This document shows, piece after piece, positions 56,334-64,000 of a stretch of DNA of 64,000 nt (the stretch's first letter is position 1; each line of letters opens with the position of its first letter). The position numbers were made by a program, and so were the translations under genes. The stretch is from positions 682,001-746,000 of the forward strand of contig NZ_SIHY01000001.1 of NCBI RefSeq assembly GCF_004320535.1, given 5' to 3'. Source of the stretch: Arthrobacter sp. S41. GTDB lineage: Bacteria > Actinomycetota > Actinomycetes > Actinomycetales > Micrococcaceae. The notes below the pieces were generated by a model. The model made no database searches. It was given only the letters and a program-made list of their open reading frames with translations, and had not been told where the DNA came from.

Positions 56334-57316
56334 CGATGACGACTCATTCAAGTCGGTGGGCTCTAGCTGGCAAGCTGGTTCTGCGACGCCTGCTCGTAGC
56401 CCTTCCGGTCACAGCCGGGCTAACCGCCGTGGTCTTCGCGCTAGCAAGCATTGCACCGTTTAATCCTTTGGCAACTTACCTTGGCTCCAGCTATGCGCAT
56501 ACCGACCCCGAACTGCGTGAACAGCTTCGAGACGAACTAGGATTCAACAAGCCTTGGCTTCAAGTCTGGACTCACTGGATCACGCATGCGATCCGCGGTG
56601 ACTTTGGCATTTCCATCACGGCCTCTCGGCCGGTAGGCCAGGTGCTACTTGAACGCATTCCTTACACGTTGCTTCTTACCGGCACCGGCCTGATCCTAGC
56701 AATCCTCTTATCCCTGATTTTGGCTTTGGCAGCCGCTTGTTATCGCAACCAACTAATTGATCGTTTGGTTCAGGCCATCGGGCAGCTGGCGCAGTCGGTT
56801 CCAGTATTTGTTCTGGCGCTGGTAGCCATCGCCGTATTTGCTTTGCCGCTAGGCTGGCCCACCTCAGGTGTAGCGGCAGCAGGCATGACCCCGACGCCCG
56901 CATCGATACTGTCGCACTTATTCCTGCCGGCAGTCATTCTGGCCATTAGCTTGTTGCCCTGGCTGCTTTTAAACTTGCGCACTTCGCTGCTGGAAGCAGT
57001 GGATTCTGATTCGGTCTTAGCTGCCCGCGGTCGAGGTGCAAAACAGGTGTTACTTGCCGAAGCCTTGCCCCAAGCGCTACTTCCTTTTATTACGGTCATT
57101 GGTGCTCGTCTAGGCGAATTGATCACTGGCGCCCTACTAATTGAAACCATCTTTTCCTGGCCAGGTATCGCCTCAGCAGTTGTTGGTTCAGCCATAGCAG
57201 GAGACTTCGCTCTGCTGGCAGCGGTCACTGCTTGTTCTGCACTGGCGGTCTTTGCAGGCAATGCCCTAGCCGATGCCGCATACCTACTAGCGGATGCCCG
57301 GGTGAACAATGACTAA
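56330..57316 (+). CDS. ABC transporter permease (NikB/DppB-like)
   Basis: A 328-residue inner-membrane permease with six predicted helices and the binding-protein-dependent signature LAARGRGAKQVLLAEALPQALLPFITVIGARLGELITGALLIETIFSWPG. The N-terminal part resembles NikB/DppB/OppB (LVLRRLLVALPVTAGLTAVVFALASIAPFNPL). ATG overlaps the stop of the substrate-binding gene (ATGA). It pairs with the following fusion permease. Confidence 0.88.
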   Translation: MTMTTHSSRWALAGKLVLRRLLVALPVTAGLTAVVFALASIAPFNPLATYLGSSYAHTDPELREQLRDELGFNKPWLQVWTHWITHAIRGDFGISITASRPVGQVLLERIPYTLLLTGTGLILAILLSLILALAAACYRNQLIDRLVQAIGQLAQSVPVFVLALVAIAVFALPLGWPTSGVAAAGMTPTPASILSHLFLPAVILAISLLPWLLLNLRTSLLEAVDSDSVLAARGRGAKQVLLAEALPQALLPFITVIGARLGELITGALLIETIFSWPGIASAVVGSAIAGDFALLAAVTACSALAVFAGNALADAAYLLADARVNND

Positions 57317-58862
57317 GTCCAGTTACTCCTGGTTTGTAGCAATCATTGGGGCTGCGCTGCTGACATACGCGCTGTTGGTTCCGGCACTGAATCCCGCAGC
57401 GGTAAATACAGTGAATCTCGCCTCGGTGTATCAGCCCCCAAGCCCCAGTCATTGGTTTGGTACAGACCAACTTGGACGCGACCTCTGGTCCCGCACAGCC
57501 GCTGCATTGCGCGTCTCGCTGGTGATGGCCATCGGCGCTGCAGTTTTCTCGACGCTTTTGGGGATTCTTGCTGCGGTAGTGGCGGTCACCTCCGGTAAAT
57601 GGGCCGACCGAATCATCACGCGGCTCATTGATGTACTCAATGCGATTCCGCACCTTTTACTTTCCGTAGTCATTTTGGCCTTGTGGCCAGGGCAGATCTG
57701 GGCCATTGTGCTGTCCATTGCACTCACCCATTGGACTCAAACCGCCAGGCTACTGCGTGCCAAGCTCCTCTCGGAGCGCGAACGTGGATTTGTGCAGCTG
57801 AGTCTGTCAACAGGTGCACGGCCACTAGCCTTGTGGCGAACTCACCTCATCCCGGCCGTGCTACCGCAGGCCACAATCGCTTTCGCCCTTCAGATACCGC
57901 ACGCCATGTGGCATGAGTCCGCACTGTCGTTTCTCGGCGTGGGGCTACCTGCACAGTCAGCTTCATTGGGGCTGCTACTCGAAGACGCCCGCAGCGGGAT
58001 TCTCTCCGGCGCGTGGTGGCTGCTCGTATTCCCGTCCATAGCGTTGATCCTGGCCAGTTGGACGGCCACGACCGGATCGCATCATCTCCACGAACCAAAA
58101 CAGGGTGCTCGCCACAAGGCACCGGCGGCATTATCAAACGAATCATCCGGGCAATTCCAAAAGCAGATATCCGCGCCCGGGCTACAAATCACGGCGTCGG
58201 TTACAGCCGGAACAAGTCATCTAGTGCATTCGGCTTCGCTCTGTGCCTCCCCCGGAACTATCCATGCGCTCACCGGAGAATCAGGGGCCGGAAAAACCGT
58301 GTTCTTGCGAGCCATCGCAGGACTACTTCCCGAAAATTTGGAGGCTAGTTCCAGGCTGACCTTCCACGGAAAATCGTACAAAAATGCCGCCGAAGGAAAG
58401 CTCCTCGGTAAAGAACTGGTATTCATTCCCGGCTCGGCGGCCACCGCCCTCAATCCAGTACGTACGCTGCGTTCGGCGCTCAAACGAACTTTCCGTCAGC
58501 AGTTACGCCCAACCAGCAATCCTGACCTCATTGGGTACTGGCAAGGATTCGGATTAGAGCCACACCTACTAGATCTGTATCCGCACCAACTATCCGGTGG
58601 ACAGGCTCAACGTGCGGTTCTGGCTCTCGGACTGGTCTCAGAGCCGAAATGCATCTTGCTCGATGAACCAACCAGCGCACTGGATAACACGACCCGAACG
58701 ATTGTGGCTGACATTCTGCGCGGCGCAGCTCAACGGGGCGCGATCGTCCTCATCGTTACCCACGACCATGATCTGGCCGAAAACATGGCTGATGTTGTGC
58801 ACGTGATGGATCACGGGCAACTCGTCACCATCCAGGCCGACAGTGTAGGAGCAAAGCGTTGA
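57309..58862 (+). CDS. Fused permease-ATPase of the nickel-type ABC transporter (NikC-NikD fusion)
   Basis: A 517-residue protein that joins two transporter parts. Residues about 1-265 are a DppC/NikC-like permease with six helices and the EAA-loop-like GARPLALWRTHLIPAVLPQ. Residues about 285-517 are an ABC ATPase with Walker A GESGAGKT (about 323-330), signature LSGGQAQR and Walker B CILLDEPTSALD, then the H-loop THDHD. Nickel and peptide importers usually keep these as separate genes. No frameshift is visible at the junction; the frame runs through continuously. The start overlaps the previous gene by eight bases. Confidence 0.88.
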   Translation: MTKSSYSWFVAIIGAALLTYALLVPALNPAAVNTVNLASVYQPPSPSHWFGTDQLGRDLWSRTAAALRVSLVMAIGAAVFSTLLGILAAVVAVTSGKWADRIITRLIDVLNAIPHLLLSVVILALWPGQIWAIVLSIALTHWTQTARLLRAKLLSERERGFVQLSLSTGARPLALWRTHLIPAVLPQATIAFALQIPHAMWHESALSFLGVGLPAQSASLGLLLEDARSGILSGAWWLLVFPSIALILASWTATTGSHHLHEPKQGARHKAPAALSNESSGQFQKQISAPGLQITASVTAGTSHLVHSASLCASPGTIHALTGESGAGKTVFLRAIAGLLPENLEASSRLTFHGKSYKNAAEGKLLGKELVFIPGSAATALNPVRTLRSALKRTFRQQLRPTSNPDLIGYWQGFGLEPHLLDLYPHQLSGGQAQRAVLALGLVSEPKCILLDEPTSALDNTTRTIVADILRGAAQRGAIVLIVTHDHDLAENMADVVHVMDHGQLVTIQADSVGAKR

Positions 58863-59536
58863 GCCTGACTCTTGAAAAGGTAACTGTAAGTCGTGGCGGA
58901 CAAATGATCTTGTCGTCAGCGTCACTGACTGTGGCCGCCGGAGAAGTCGTTGGAATTACGGCGCCTTCTGGGGCGGGCAAAACGACAATGCTGTCCGTGG
59001 CCTCTCTACTGCACTTGCCGGACTCGGGAAACGTTGTGATCAGCGGAACGGTGGTCTCGGCAGGAACCAACAAATCGAAAATCCCTGCAAGACTGCGCCA
59101 GAACATCGGTTTGCTCCCCCAAAATCCTAGGAATTATGCAGATCCTCGCCTGAGCTTGGCCGAAACGATCTGTACACCTTTGTCTTTCCGGGACGGCCGG
59201 TCGAGACCTAATCAAAAGCGCTATCGAGACCATATACTCCAACTTTGTGCCGAGGCCCAACTACCCGAAACCCTTTTGGAACGGCGTCCGGCGGAAGTCT
59301 CGGATGGTCAGTTGCAAAGAGCACTGCTGGCACGAGCGATCAGTTTAGATCCAAAGGTGTTGCTCTGTGATGAGCCGACGTCCGCCTTAGACCCAAAAAC
59401 GACAGGTGCCGTTTTTGAGGTCCTGCGTGCCCGAGCGTCGAGGGGTGCCGCAGTCATCATCGCGTCGCATGACCTTAGTTCACTTGCCAATACCTGCGAT
59501 GAGGTTCTGGCCCTAGATCAATTACAACGACGATAA
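58859..59536 (+). CDS. ABC transporter ATP-binding protein (NikE-like)
   Basis: A 225-residue ATPase with Walker A APSGAGKT, Q-loop region LLPQNPRNYADPRLSLAETI, a variant signature VSDGQLQRA (in place of LSGGQ) and Walker B VLLCDEPTSALD. Its TTG start overlaps the stop of the fusion gene (TTGA). It is the last gene of the importer and converges on ureD with four bases between stops. Confidence 0.85.
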   Translation: MSLTLEKVTVSRGGQMILSSASLTVAAGEVVGITAPSGAGKTTMLSVASLLHLPDSGNVVISGTVVSAGTNKSKIPARLRQNIGLLPQNPRNYADPRLSLAETICTPLSFRDGRSRPNQKRYRDHILQLCAEAQLPETLLERRPAEVSDGQLQRALLARAISLDPKVLLCDEPTSALDPKTTGAVFEVLRARASRGAAVIIASHDLSSLANTCDEVLALDQLQRR

Positions 59537-59540
59537 GGAC

Positions 59541-60383
59541 TCAGTACTTACGCAGTTGTACAGCTGCCTGACCGCGCAAACGCTGACGCAACTCGTTGAC
59601 GATACTCATCAACACTGCGGTGGCACCTTCAGTTGATGTGCCCAAGGTTCGTACCGACAGCCCTGAGGTAGCAGTCTCGGAAACCCCAACATGCACGGGC
59701 TCACTTTGTTTCTCAGCAACCTCGTAGGCAACGTCTCTCAAGGATTCAACCATCTGAGAATCGATCCGTGAATCCACCGCCAGAAGCATTCCCACATGGG
59801 TGTACTCCTGCAAATACAGGAGCGACTCTACGGCTTGGGCTCCCGGTTCTACCAATAGATTGTCGAGTACTGCCAGCTCACCGTCCACATGAATTTCAGT
59901 GCGCAAACGGATTCGATCATAACGAAATAACTGTCCGTCAGGGCTCCAGCCAGGCGTAATTACTTCGAAGATGACCAGTGAACTGGAGCTGTCCATCTTC
60001 ACGACGGTTTCTTGCCGATAACTTGCATCTTGATAAGCGATGAGCTGATCGGGCAAATACTCTAGGACTGCGTCTTGCTCTAGCTCAACGCTCATACGTG
60101 AGAGCGCTTCGCCCTGTGGCGTGCGGTAGATCTTTGTTGCAGACTGCGTAGTTAATAGAAGGCTGGCCGAAGCCGCAACCTGCACGTCAACGCCGTACGT
60201 ATCGGCGCCAAGATACCCGCCTCCGGGATTAACTACGGTGTAGCAGACCTGCGGGGTGCTATCGAGATAGTGGGGTCGCAAAACCCGCAGGGCACCTTGA
60301 TGAAACTGGCTGGTGGCGACGTCCTTACCCGCCCTGCGCTCAATACGCAGCGCCAGTTCACCGGTGAGTCGAGACTGGTCCAC
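59541..60383 (-). CDS. ureD: Urease accessory protein UreD
   Basis: A scaffold that joins UreF and UreG on apo-urease during nickel insertion. The 280-residue protein has NPGGGYLGADTYGVDVQV, LLTTQSATKIYRTP, LEYLPDQLIAYQDASYRQET and IFEVITPGWSPDGQLFRYDRIR, all typical. GTG at 60383 overlaps the ureG stop by one base; a TTG at 60422 would overlap more. It is the last gene of the urease operon. Confidence 0.93.
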   Translation of the reverse strand: MDQSRLTGELALRIERRAGKDVATSQFHQGALRVLRPHYLDSTPQVCYTVVNPGGGYLGADTYGVDVQVAASASLLLTTQSATKIYRTPQGEALSRMSVELEQDAVLEYLPDQLIAYQDASYRQETVVKMDSSSSLVIFEVITPGWSPDGQLFRYDRIRLRTEIHVDGELAVLDNLLVEPGAQAVESLLYLQEYTHVGMLLAVDSRIDSQMVESLRDVAYEVAEKQSEPVHVGVSETATSGLSVRTLGTSTEGATAVLMSIVNELRQRLRGQAAVQLRKY

Positions 60384-60994
60384 TAGGCAAGATCCGTCAT
60401 CAAAACGTCGCGCTTGAGCCAAGTGATGACCTCTTCGAGTCCGTCATCCGTCTTCAGATTAGTGAAGCAGAACGGCTTGTGGCCTCGAAATTGCTTGGAA
60501 TCAGATTCCATAATCGACAAGTCTGCTCCAACGTAAGGGGCCAAGTCTGTCTTATTAATGATGAAAAGATCCGACTTGATCATGCCCTGGCCTGCCTTGC
60601 GGGGAATCTTCTCCCCCTGGGCCACGTCGATGATGTAAATAGAAAAATCAACCAACTCTGGCGAGAACGTGGCTGAAAGGTTATCGCCACCAGACTCAAC
60701 GAAGATGACCTGCAAGTCCTCATGCTTTGCTTTCAGGTCTTCAATGGCCGCTTCGTTCATCGAAGTGTCTTCACGGATAGCGGTGTGTGGGCAACCGCCA
60801 GTTTCAATCCCAACAATTCGGTCCAACGGCAGCACTCCGTTGGCTGCCAGAATTTTTGCGTCCTCGATGGTGTAGATGTCGTTGGTGATCGCCGCCATCG
60901 AGATCTCCCCGTCAAGTGCACGGGTGATGCGTTCAATTAGTTGGGTCTTTCCGGCGCCCACGGGGCCTCCGATACCAATACGAATCGGTTCCAT
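60383..60994 (-). CDS. ureG: Urease accessory GTPase UreG
   Basis: A SIMIBI GTPase that powers nickel delivery to urease. The 203-residue protein has the P-loop [13 protein letters not shown], the metal-binding Cys-His-type segment [33 protein letters not shown] and [15 protein letters not shown] at 60994 is preferred over a TTG 15 bases upstream since AGGA lies before it. Gene order ureE-F-G-D is intact. Confidence 0.96.
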   Translation of the reverse strand: MEPIRIGIGGPVGAGKTQLIERITRALDGEISMAAITNDIYTIEDAKILAANGVLPLDRIVGIETGGCPHTAIREDTSMNEAAIEDLKAKHEDLQVIFVESGGDNLSATFSPELVDFSIYIIDVAQGEKIPRKAGQGMIKSDLFIINKTDLAPYVGADLSIMESDSKQFRGHKPFCFTNLKTDDGLEEVITWLKRDVLMTDLA

Positions 60995-61047
60995 AAGTGT
61001 GTTCCTCAAATTAGTTCGGACCGCGTCAACGGTCTTTGGCAGATGTT

Positions 61048-61743
61048 TTAAGACATGAACATGCGTGCGCGCTGGTGCTCATGTCGCATCTGTGCGATCT
61101 CGAGTCCCGGTGCGGCCACACCCAAATCTTGGTCATCCAGGGTGAAGATTTTGGTAACTGTTTCACCAACGGCTTCGTGCATCGAACGGATCACCCGTTG
61201 CCCGGCATCTTGCCCCAGCGGAATGGCACGAATTGCGTTCTGTGTCAGGCTTATCGCTGTCGAAAACAAGTAGCTGCTCAGCGCATCCGCCAGCGGTGCT
61301 CCGGCTCCGCGAGCGGCCAACGCAAAAGCGATGGCCGGATGCCCTACGCACCGCCCCGAACGTATCGCTTGTTCATAGCTTCGCAGCTCAGGCACCTCAA
61401 ATCCTGCCAAGGATACGGCCAACATCCGCCCACCCATTTTTTGAGCCGCCAGACGTAGCTGCTTAGGCAGTGCCGAAGCATGGATCATTGAGTCCAGCGC
61501 AATAATGCGTTCCTTATCTTCAGCTTCGAAAGCAAAGCGAAGTAGCAAGCCATCTGTATAGGCCAACGATTGCGCTAGAAACTGCCGAAGCCACAGGGCA
61601 AAACTATGTTCATCCTGAACCTGACCTGATTCCAAATAGGATTCCATTCCAAACGAGTGACTGAAGGCGCCCGTGGGAAGAGCAGAATCCGAAAGCTGCA
61701 ATAAGGTCAGCAGATGCCCAGAGCTAGTGGGTGTGTTCTGCAT
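61048..61743 (-). CDS. ureF: Urease accessory protein UreF
   Basis: Helps form the UreD-F-G activation complex. The 231-residue all-helical protein has [60 protein letters not shown] and a C-terminal conserved [18 protein letters not shown] at 61743 overlaps the ureE end by 20 bases; a GTG 24 bases upstream is less likely. Confidence 0.95.
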   Translation of the reverse strand: MQNTPTSSGHLLTLLQLSDSALPTGAFSHSFGMESYLESGQVQDEHSFALWLRQFLAQSLAYTDGLLLRFAFEAEDKERIIALDSMIHASALPKQLRLAAQKMGGRMLAVSLAGFEVPELRSYEQAIRSGRCVGHPAIAFALAARGAGAPLADALSSYLFSTAISLTQNAIRAIPLGQDAGQRVIRSMHEAVGETVTKIFTLDDQDLGVAAPGLEIAQMRHEHQRARMFMS

Positions 61744-62197
61744 GTCGGAAAGGAACAGGCATAACACGTTCCTGACGTTCGTATGGAGCGTGGTGATGCT
61801 TCAAGAAGTCCTCAACAGTATGGTCGTATTGCACCACCATCACCTCAGCCGTGTACTCCGATTCAATATCGAAGAATTGTGCCTGCAGGTGACGATTGCC
61901 CAGTGAATGAGCGATGAAAGCCATCTCGTAGATTGATTGTGGAGCGATAACCAAAACGTCTGTAGGCAAGACAGAAATGGTGATGAGCTCGGAATCTGAA
62001 ATCATCAAGATATCACCGTCTTTCAAATCCGGTCCCGGCGCTAGCCGAAGCCCTAGTTCTCGCCCATGGTCAGTGCTAACCCGTTGGATTCGTTTGACCA
62101 GATCCGCACTGGGCAGAACCACCTTCTCGTGATGCCTGTCGGCAAGCAGATCGGCGGATTCCTCATGGATGTTTCCCACGAGTTTTTCAATAATCAT
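61724..62197 (-). CDS. ureE: Urease metallochaperone UreE
   Basis: Binds nickel and passes it to the UreG complex. The 157-residue protein has an N-terminal domain (LPSADLVKRIQRVSTDHGRELGLRL) and a C-terminal metal domain (SIYEMAFIAHSLGNRHLQAQFFD), with His-rich stretches HHHAPYE and HAEHTH near the end, typical of nickel-binding UreE. AAGGAG precedes the ATG at 62197. Confidence 0.95.
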   Translation of the reverse strand: MIIEKLVGNIHEESADLLADRHHEKVVLPSADLVKRIQRVSTDHGRELGLRLAPGPDLKDGDILMISDSELITISVLPTDVLVIAPQSIYEMAFIAHSLGNRHLQAQFFDIESEYTAEVMVVQYDHTVEDFLKHHHAPYERQERVMPVPFRHAEHTH

Positions 62198-62234
62198 TGT
62201 GCTCCTTCTCAAAAACTTTCATGCGATAGCTCTG

Positions 62235-63947
62235 CTAGAACAGGAAATACCGTTGAGTCATCGGCAGTTCCTTGGACGGTTCGCAGGTGGCCAGTTCACC
62301 ATCAACAAAAACCTCATAGGTTTGAGCATCAACCTTGATCTCTGGGGTCTGCCCGTTGTGCTTCAGATCAGCCTTGGTGAGGTTGCGGATGCCGTGGCAA
62401 GGTCGAATGATCTTGCGAAGTCCCAACTGCTCCGGGACCCCGTCATCAATGGCCGCCTGGGACATGAAGGTGATGGAGCTGGAATGAACTGCCGAACCCA
62501 TAGCACCAAAGCTAGGGCGGAGCGTGCGCGGCTGTGGGGTTGGAATCGAAGCATTTGAATCGCCCATAATCGATTGCACGACCATGCCACCCTTGATCAC
62601 CAGGTCTGGTTTCACACCGAAAAACGCAGGATCCCACAGCACCAGGTCAGCGAACTTTCCTTCTTCAACGCTACCGATGGAATCTGAAATTCCTTGCGCA
62701 ATTGCAGGATTGATCGTGTACTTGGCAACGTAGCGCTTCAGCCGCGCATTGTCGCCAATCTCTGGATCCCCGGCTAATTTACCGCGCTGGCGTTTCATGG
62801 AATCCGCTACCTGCCAGGTACGTAGCACCACTTCGCCCACGCGGCCCATGGCCTGCGAGTCTGAGGAAGTAATGGAAAATACTCCCATGTCGTGCAGGAC
62901 GTCCTCGGCAGCAATCGTTTCAGGACGAATGCGTGAATCGGCGAAGGCGACATCCTCGGGTATATCGGGATTTAAGTGGTGACACACCATGAGCATGTCC
63001 AGGTGCTCATCAACCGTATTGGTTGTATACGGCAGCGTGGGATTGGTCGAAGCAGGGATGACGTTGGACAGGCCAGCCATGCGAATGATGTCCGGAGCAT
63101 GACCACCTCCGGCGCCTTCGGTATGGAAGGTATGAATAACGCGCCCAGCGATCGCCTCAATGGTGTCTTCGACAAAGCCACATTCGTTCAACGTATCGGT
63201 GTGAATCGCGACTTGAACGTCATATTCATCGGCTACCTTCAGCGATGTGTCGATGGAGGATGTAGTTGCGCCCCAATCCTCGTGGATCTTCAGCCCAATG
63301 GCTCCGGCTCGAATCTGTTCGACTAGAGGTGCCGTATCGCTGGCGTGCCCTTTACCCAAAAATCCGATGTTGACCGGAAGGTTTTCCACTGCCTGCAACA
63401 TCCGTGCGATATTCCACGAACCAGGGGTCAGACTGGTCGCCTTGGTTCCTTCAGCTGGTCCAGTACCGCCACCGATCATAGTGGTGGTGCCATTGGCTAA
63501 AGCCGCTTCTACCTGACCCGGAGAAATGAAGTGAATATGGGTGTCGATGGCTCCGGCCGTCAGTATCTTGTGTTCACCGGCAATGATCTCGGTTGCGGCA
63601 CCAATAGTGATGTCGACGCCGTCAGAGATATCTGGGTTGCCAGCCTTTCCGATTTTGAAGATGCGTCCATCGCGCAAAGCTACGTCTGCTTTGTAGATAC
63701 CGCTGTAATCCAGAACCACGACGTTGGTGATCACGGTATCGGGAATGTTTTGATCTCGGGTTAGGCGACCATTTTGTCCCATGCCGTCACGAATGACTTT
63801 TCCCCCACCGAAGACAACTTCTTCTCCGTAGGTTGTGTAGTCCTTTTCGATTTCTAGAAGCAGTTCCGTGTCAGCCAGGCGAATTGCGTCACCGGTGGTT
63901 GGGCCATACATTTCCGAGTACTGCTTGCGGGTCATTTCGAAGCCCAT
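62235..63947 (-). CDS. ureC: Urease alpha subunit UreC
   Basis: Catalytic subunit that hydrolyses urea to ammonia and carbamate with a dinickel site. The 570-residue protein has the first nickel ligands in DTHIHFI (H137, H139), the carbamylated Lys220 in [12 protein letters not shown], further His ligands and the mobile-flap [15 protein letters not shown] and MVCHHLNP regions, and the Asp ligand segment SSDSQAMGR. All active-site motifs look intact. GGAG lies eight bases before the ATG. Confidence 0.97.
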   Translation of the reverse strand: MGFEMTRKQYSEMYGPTTGDAIRLADTELLLEIEKDYTTYGEEVVFGGGKVIRDGMGQNGRLTRDQNIPDTVITNVVVLDYSGIYKADVALRDGRIFKIGKAGNPDISDGVDITIGAATEIIAGEHKILTAGAIDTHIHFISPGQVEAALANGTTTMIGGGTGPAEGTKATSLTPGSWNIARMLQAVENLPVNIGFLGKGHASDTAPLVEQIRAGAIGLKIHEDWGATTSSIDTSLKVADEYDVQVAIHTDTLNECGFVEDTIEAIAGRVIHTFHTEGAGGGHAPDIIRMAGLSNVIPASTNPTLPYTTNTVDEHLDMLMVCHHLNPDIPEDVAFADSRIRPETIAAEDVLHDMGVFSITSSDSQAMGRVGEVVLRTWQVADSMKRQRGKLAGDPEIGDNARLKRYVAKYTINPAIAQGISDSIGSVEEGKFADLVLWDPAFFGVKPDLVIKGGMVVQSIMGDSNASIPTPQPRTLRPSFGAMGSAVHSSSITFMSQAAIDDGVPEQLGLRKIIRPCHGIRNLTKADLKHNGQTPEIKVDAQTYEVFVDGELATCEPSKELPMTQRYFLF

Positions 63948-63949
63948 GA

Positions 63950-64000
63950 TTACAGCTCCTGCTCATTCTGCGATGCTTCGTTGGCTGTGATCTGATCGGC
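63950..64000 (-). CDS. ureB: Urease beta subunit UreB, C-terminal end (cut by window edge)
   Basis: The last 16 codons before a TAA stop at 63952-63950 read [16 protein letters not shown] in frame, two bases upstream of the ureC ATG. By position this is the end of ureB; the coding region continues past 64000. The tail sequence itself is too short to identify alone. Confidence 0.7.
   Translation of the reverse strand, partial: ADQITANEASQNEQEL

Overview
The window looks like chromosomal DNA from a moderately high-G+C actinobacterium, most likely Micrococcales/Micrococcaceae (Arthrobacter or Glutamicibacter-like). The signs are the order thrS-HIT ... pdxS ... pdxT-yebC-ruvCAB-yajC-secDF-rsh-hisS-aspS, a mycothiol-dependent formaldehyde dehydrogenase with a mycoredoxin, a DUF349 protein beside hisS, a class Ib NrdHIEF reductase and an actinobacterial SOS box. 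The genus is inference. I see no insertion sequence, phage gene, CRISPR array, tRNA or rRNA.

Region 1 (1-24.5 kb) is mostly housekeeping on the minus strand. It holds aspS (cut by the window edge), hisS, the (p)ppGpp synthetase/hydrolase rsh, secF-secD-yajC, ruvB-ruvA-ruvC, yebC-pdxT, pdxS, a HIT protein and thrS. pdxS and pdxT are about 7 kb apart. The stretch between them holds a DUF6226-like protein, a CapA-like lipoprotein, an M3 peptidase, a GNAT protein, a DHFR-like protein and a TauD-type dioxygenase. A perfect 52-bp palindrome and a possible 16-codon leader ORF also lie there.

Region 2 (24.8-38.5 kb) covers stress and repair: a VOC protein, an SOS-box-controlled DUF6504-dnaE2 pair without a neighbouring imuB, a mycothiol formaldehyde dehydrogenase with its MBL hydrolase, SRAP, mycoredoxin, a lipoate-ligase-like protein, a uridine-kinase-like protein, a thioesterase, an XRE-cupin regulator divergent from a TrxR-like oxidoreductase, cspA with a long leader, and a flavin monooxygenase.

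Region 3 (38.7-46 kb) is the nrdHIE-nrdF locus, with two tandem pairs of NrdR-like boxes, DnaA-box-like 9-mers and hairpins between nrdE and nrdF. It is followed by yggS and a poxB-type oxidase.

Region 4 (46-54.2 kb) holds a cupin, a Cds1-like PLP enzyme, two uncharacterised membrane proteins, a secreted phytase/esterase-like protein whose reading frame continues past an amber codon into a membrane anchor, a 3-hydroxyacyl-CoA dehydrogenase-like protein and an ABC-F ATPase.

Region 5 (54.2-64 kb) is a probable nickel-urease locus. An ArsR regulator with a His-rich tail diverges from a four-gene NikABCDE-type importer that includes a permease-ATPase fusion. The importer converges on ureB-C-E-F-G-D. 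Metal uptake, metal sensing, metallochaperones and the nickel enzyme therefore sit together. No part of the window is a wholly unknown multi-gene system; the more unusual points are in the findings.
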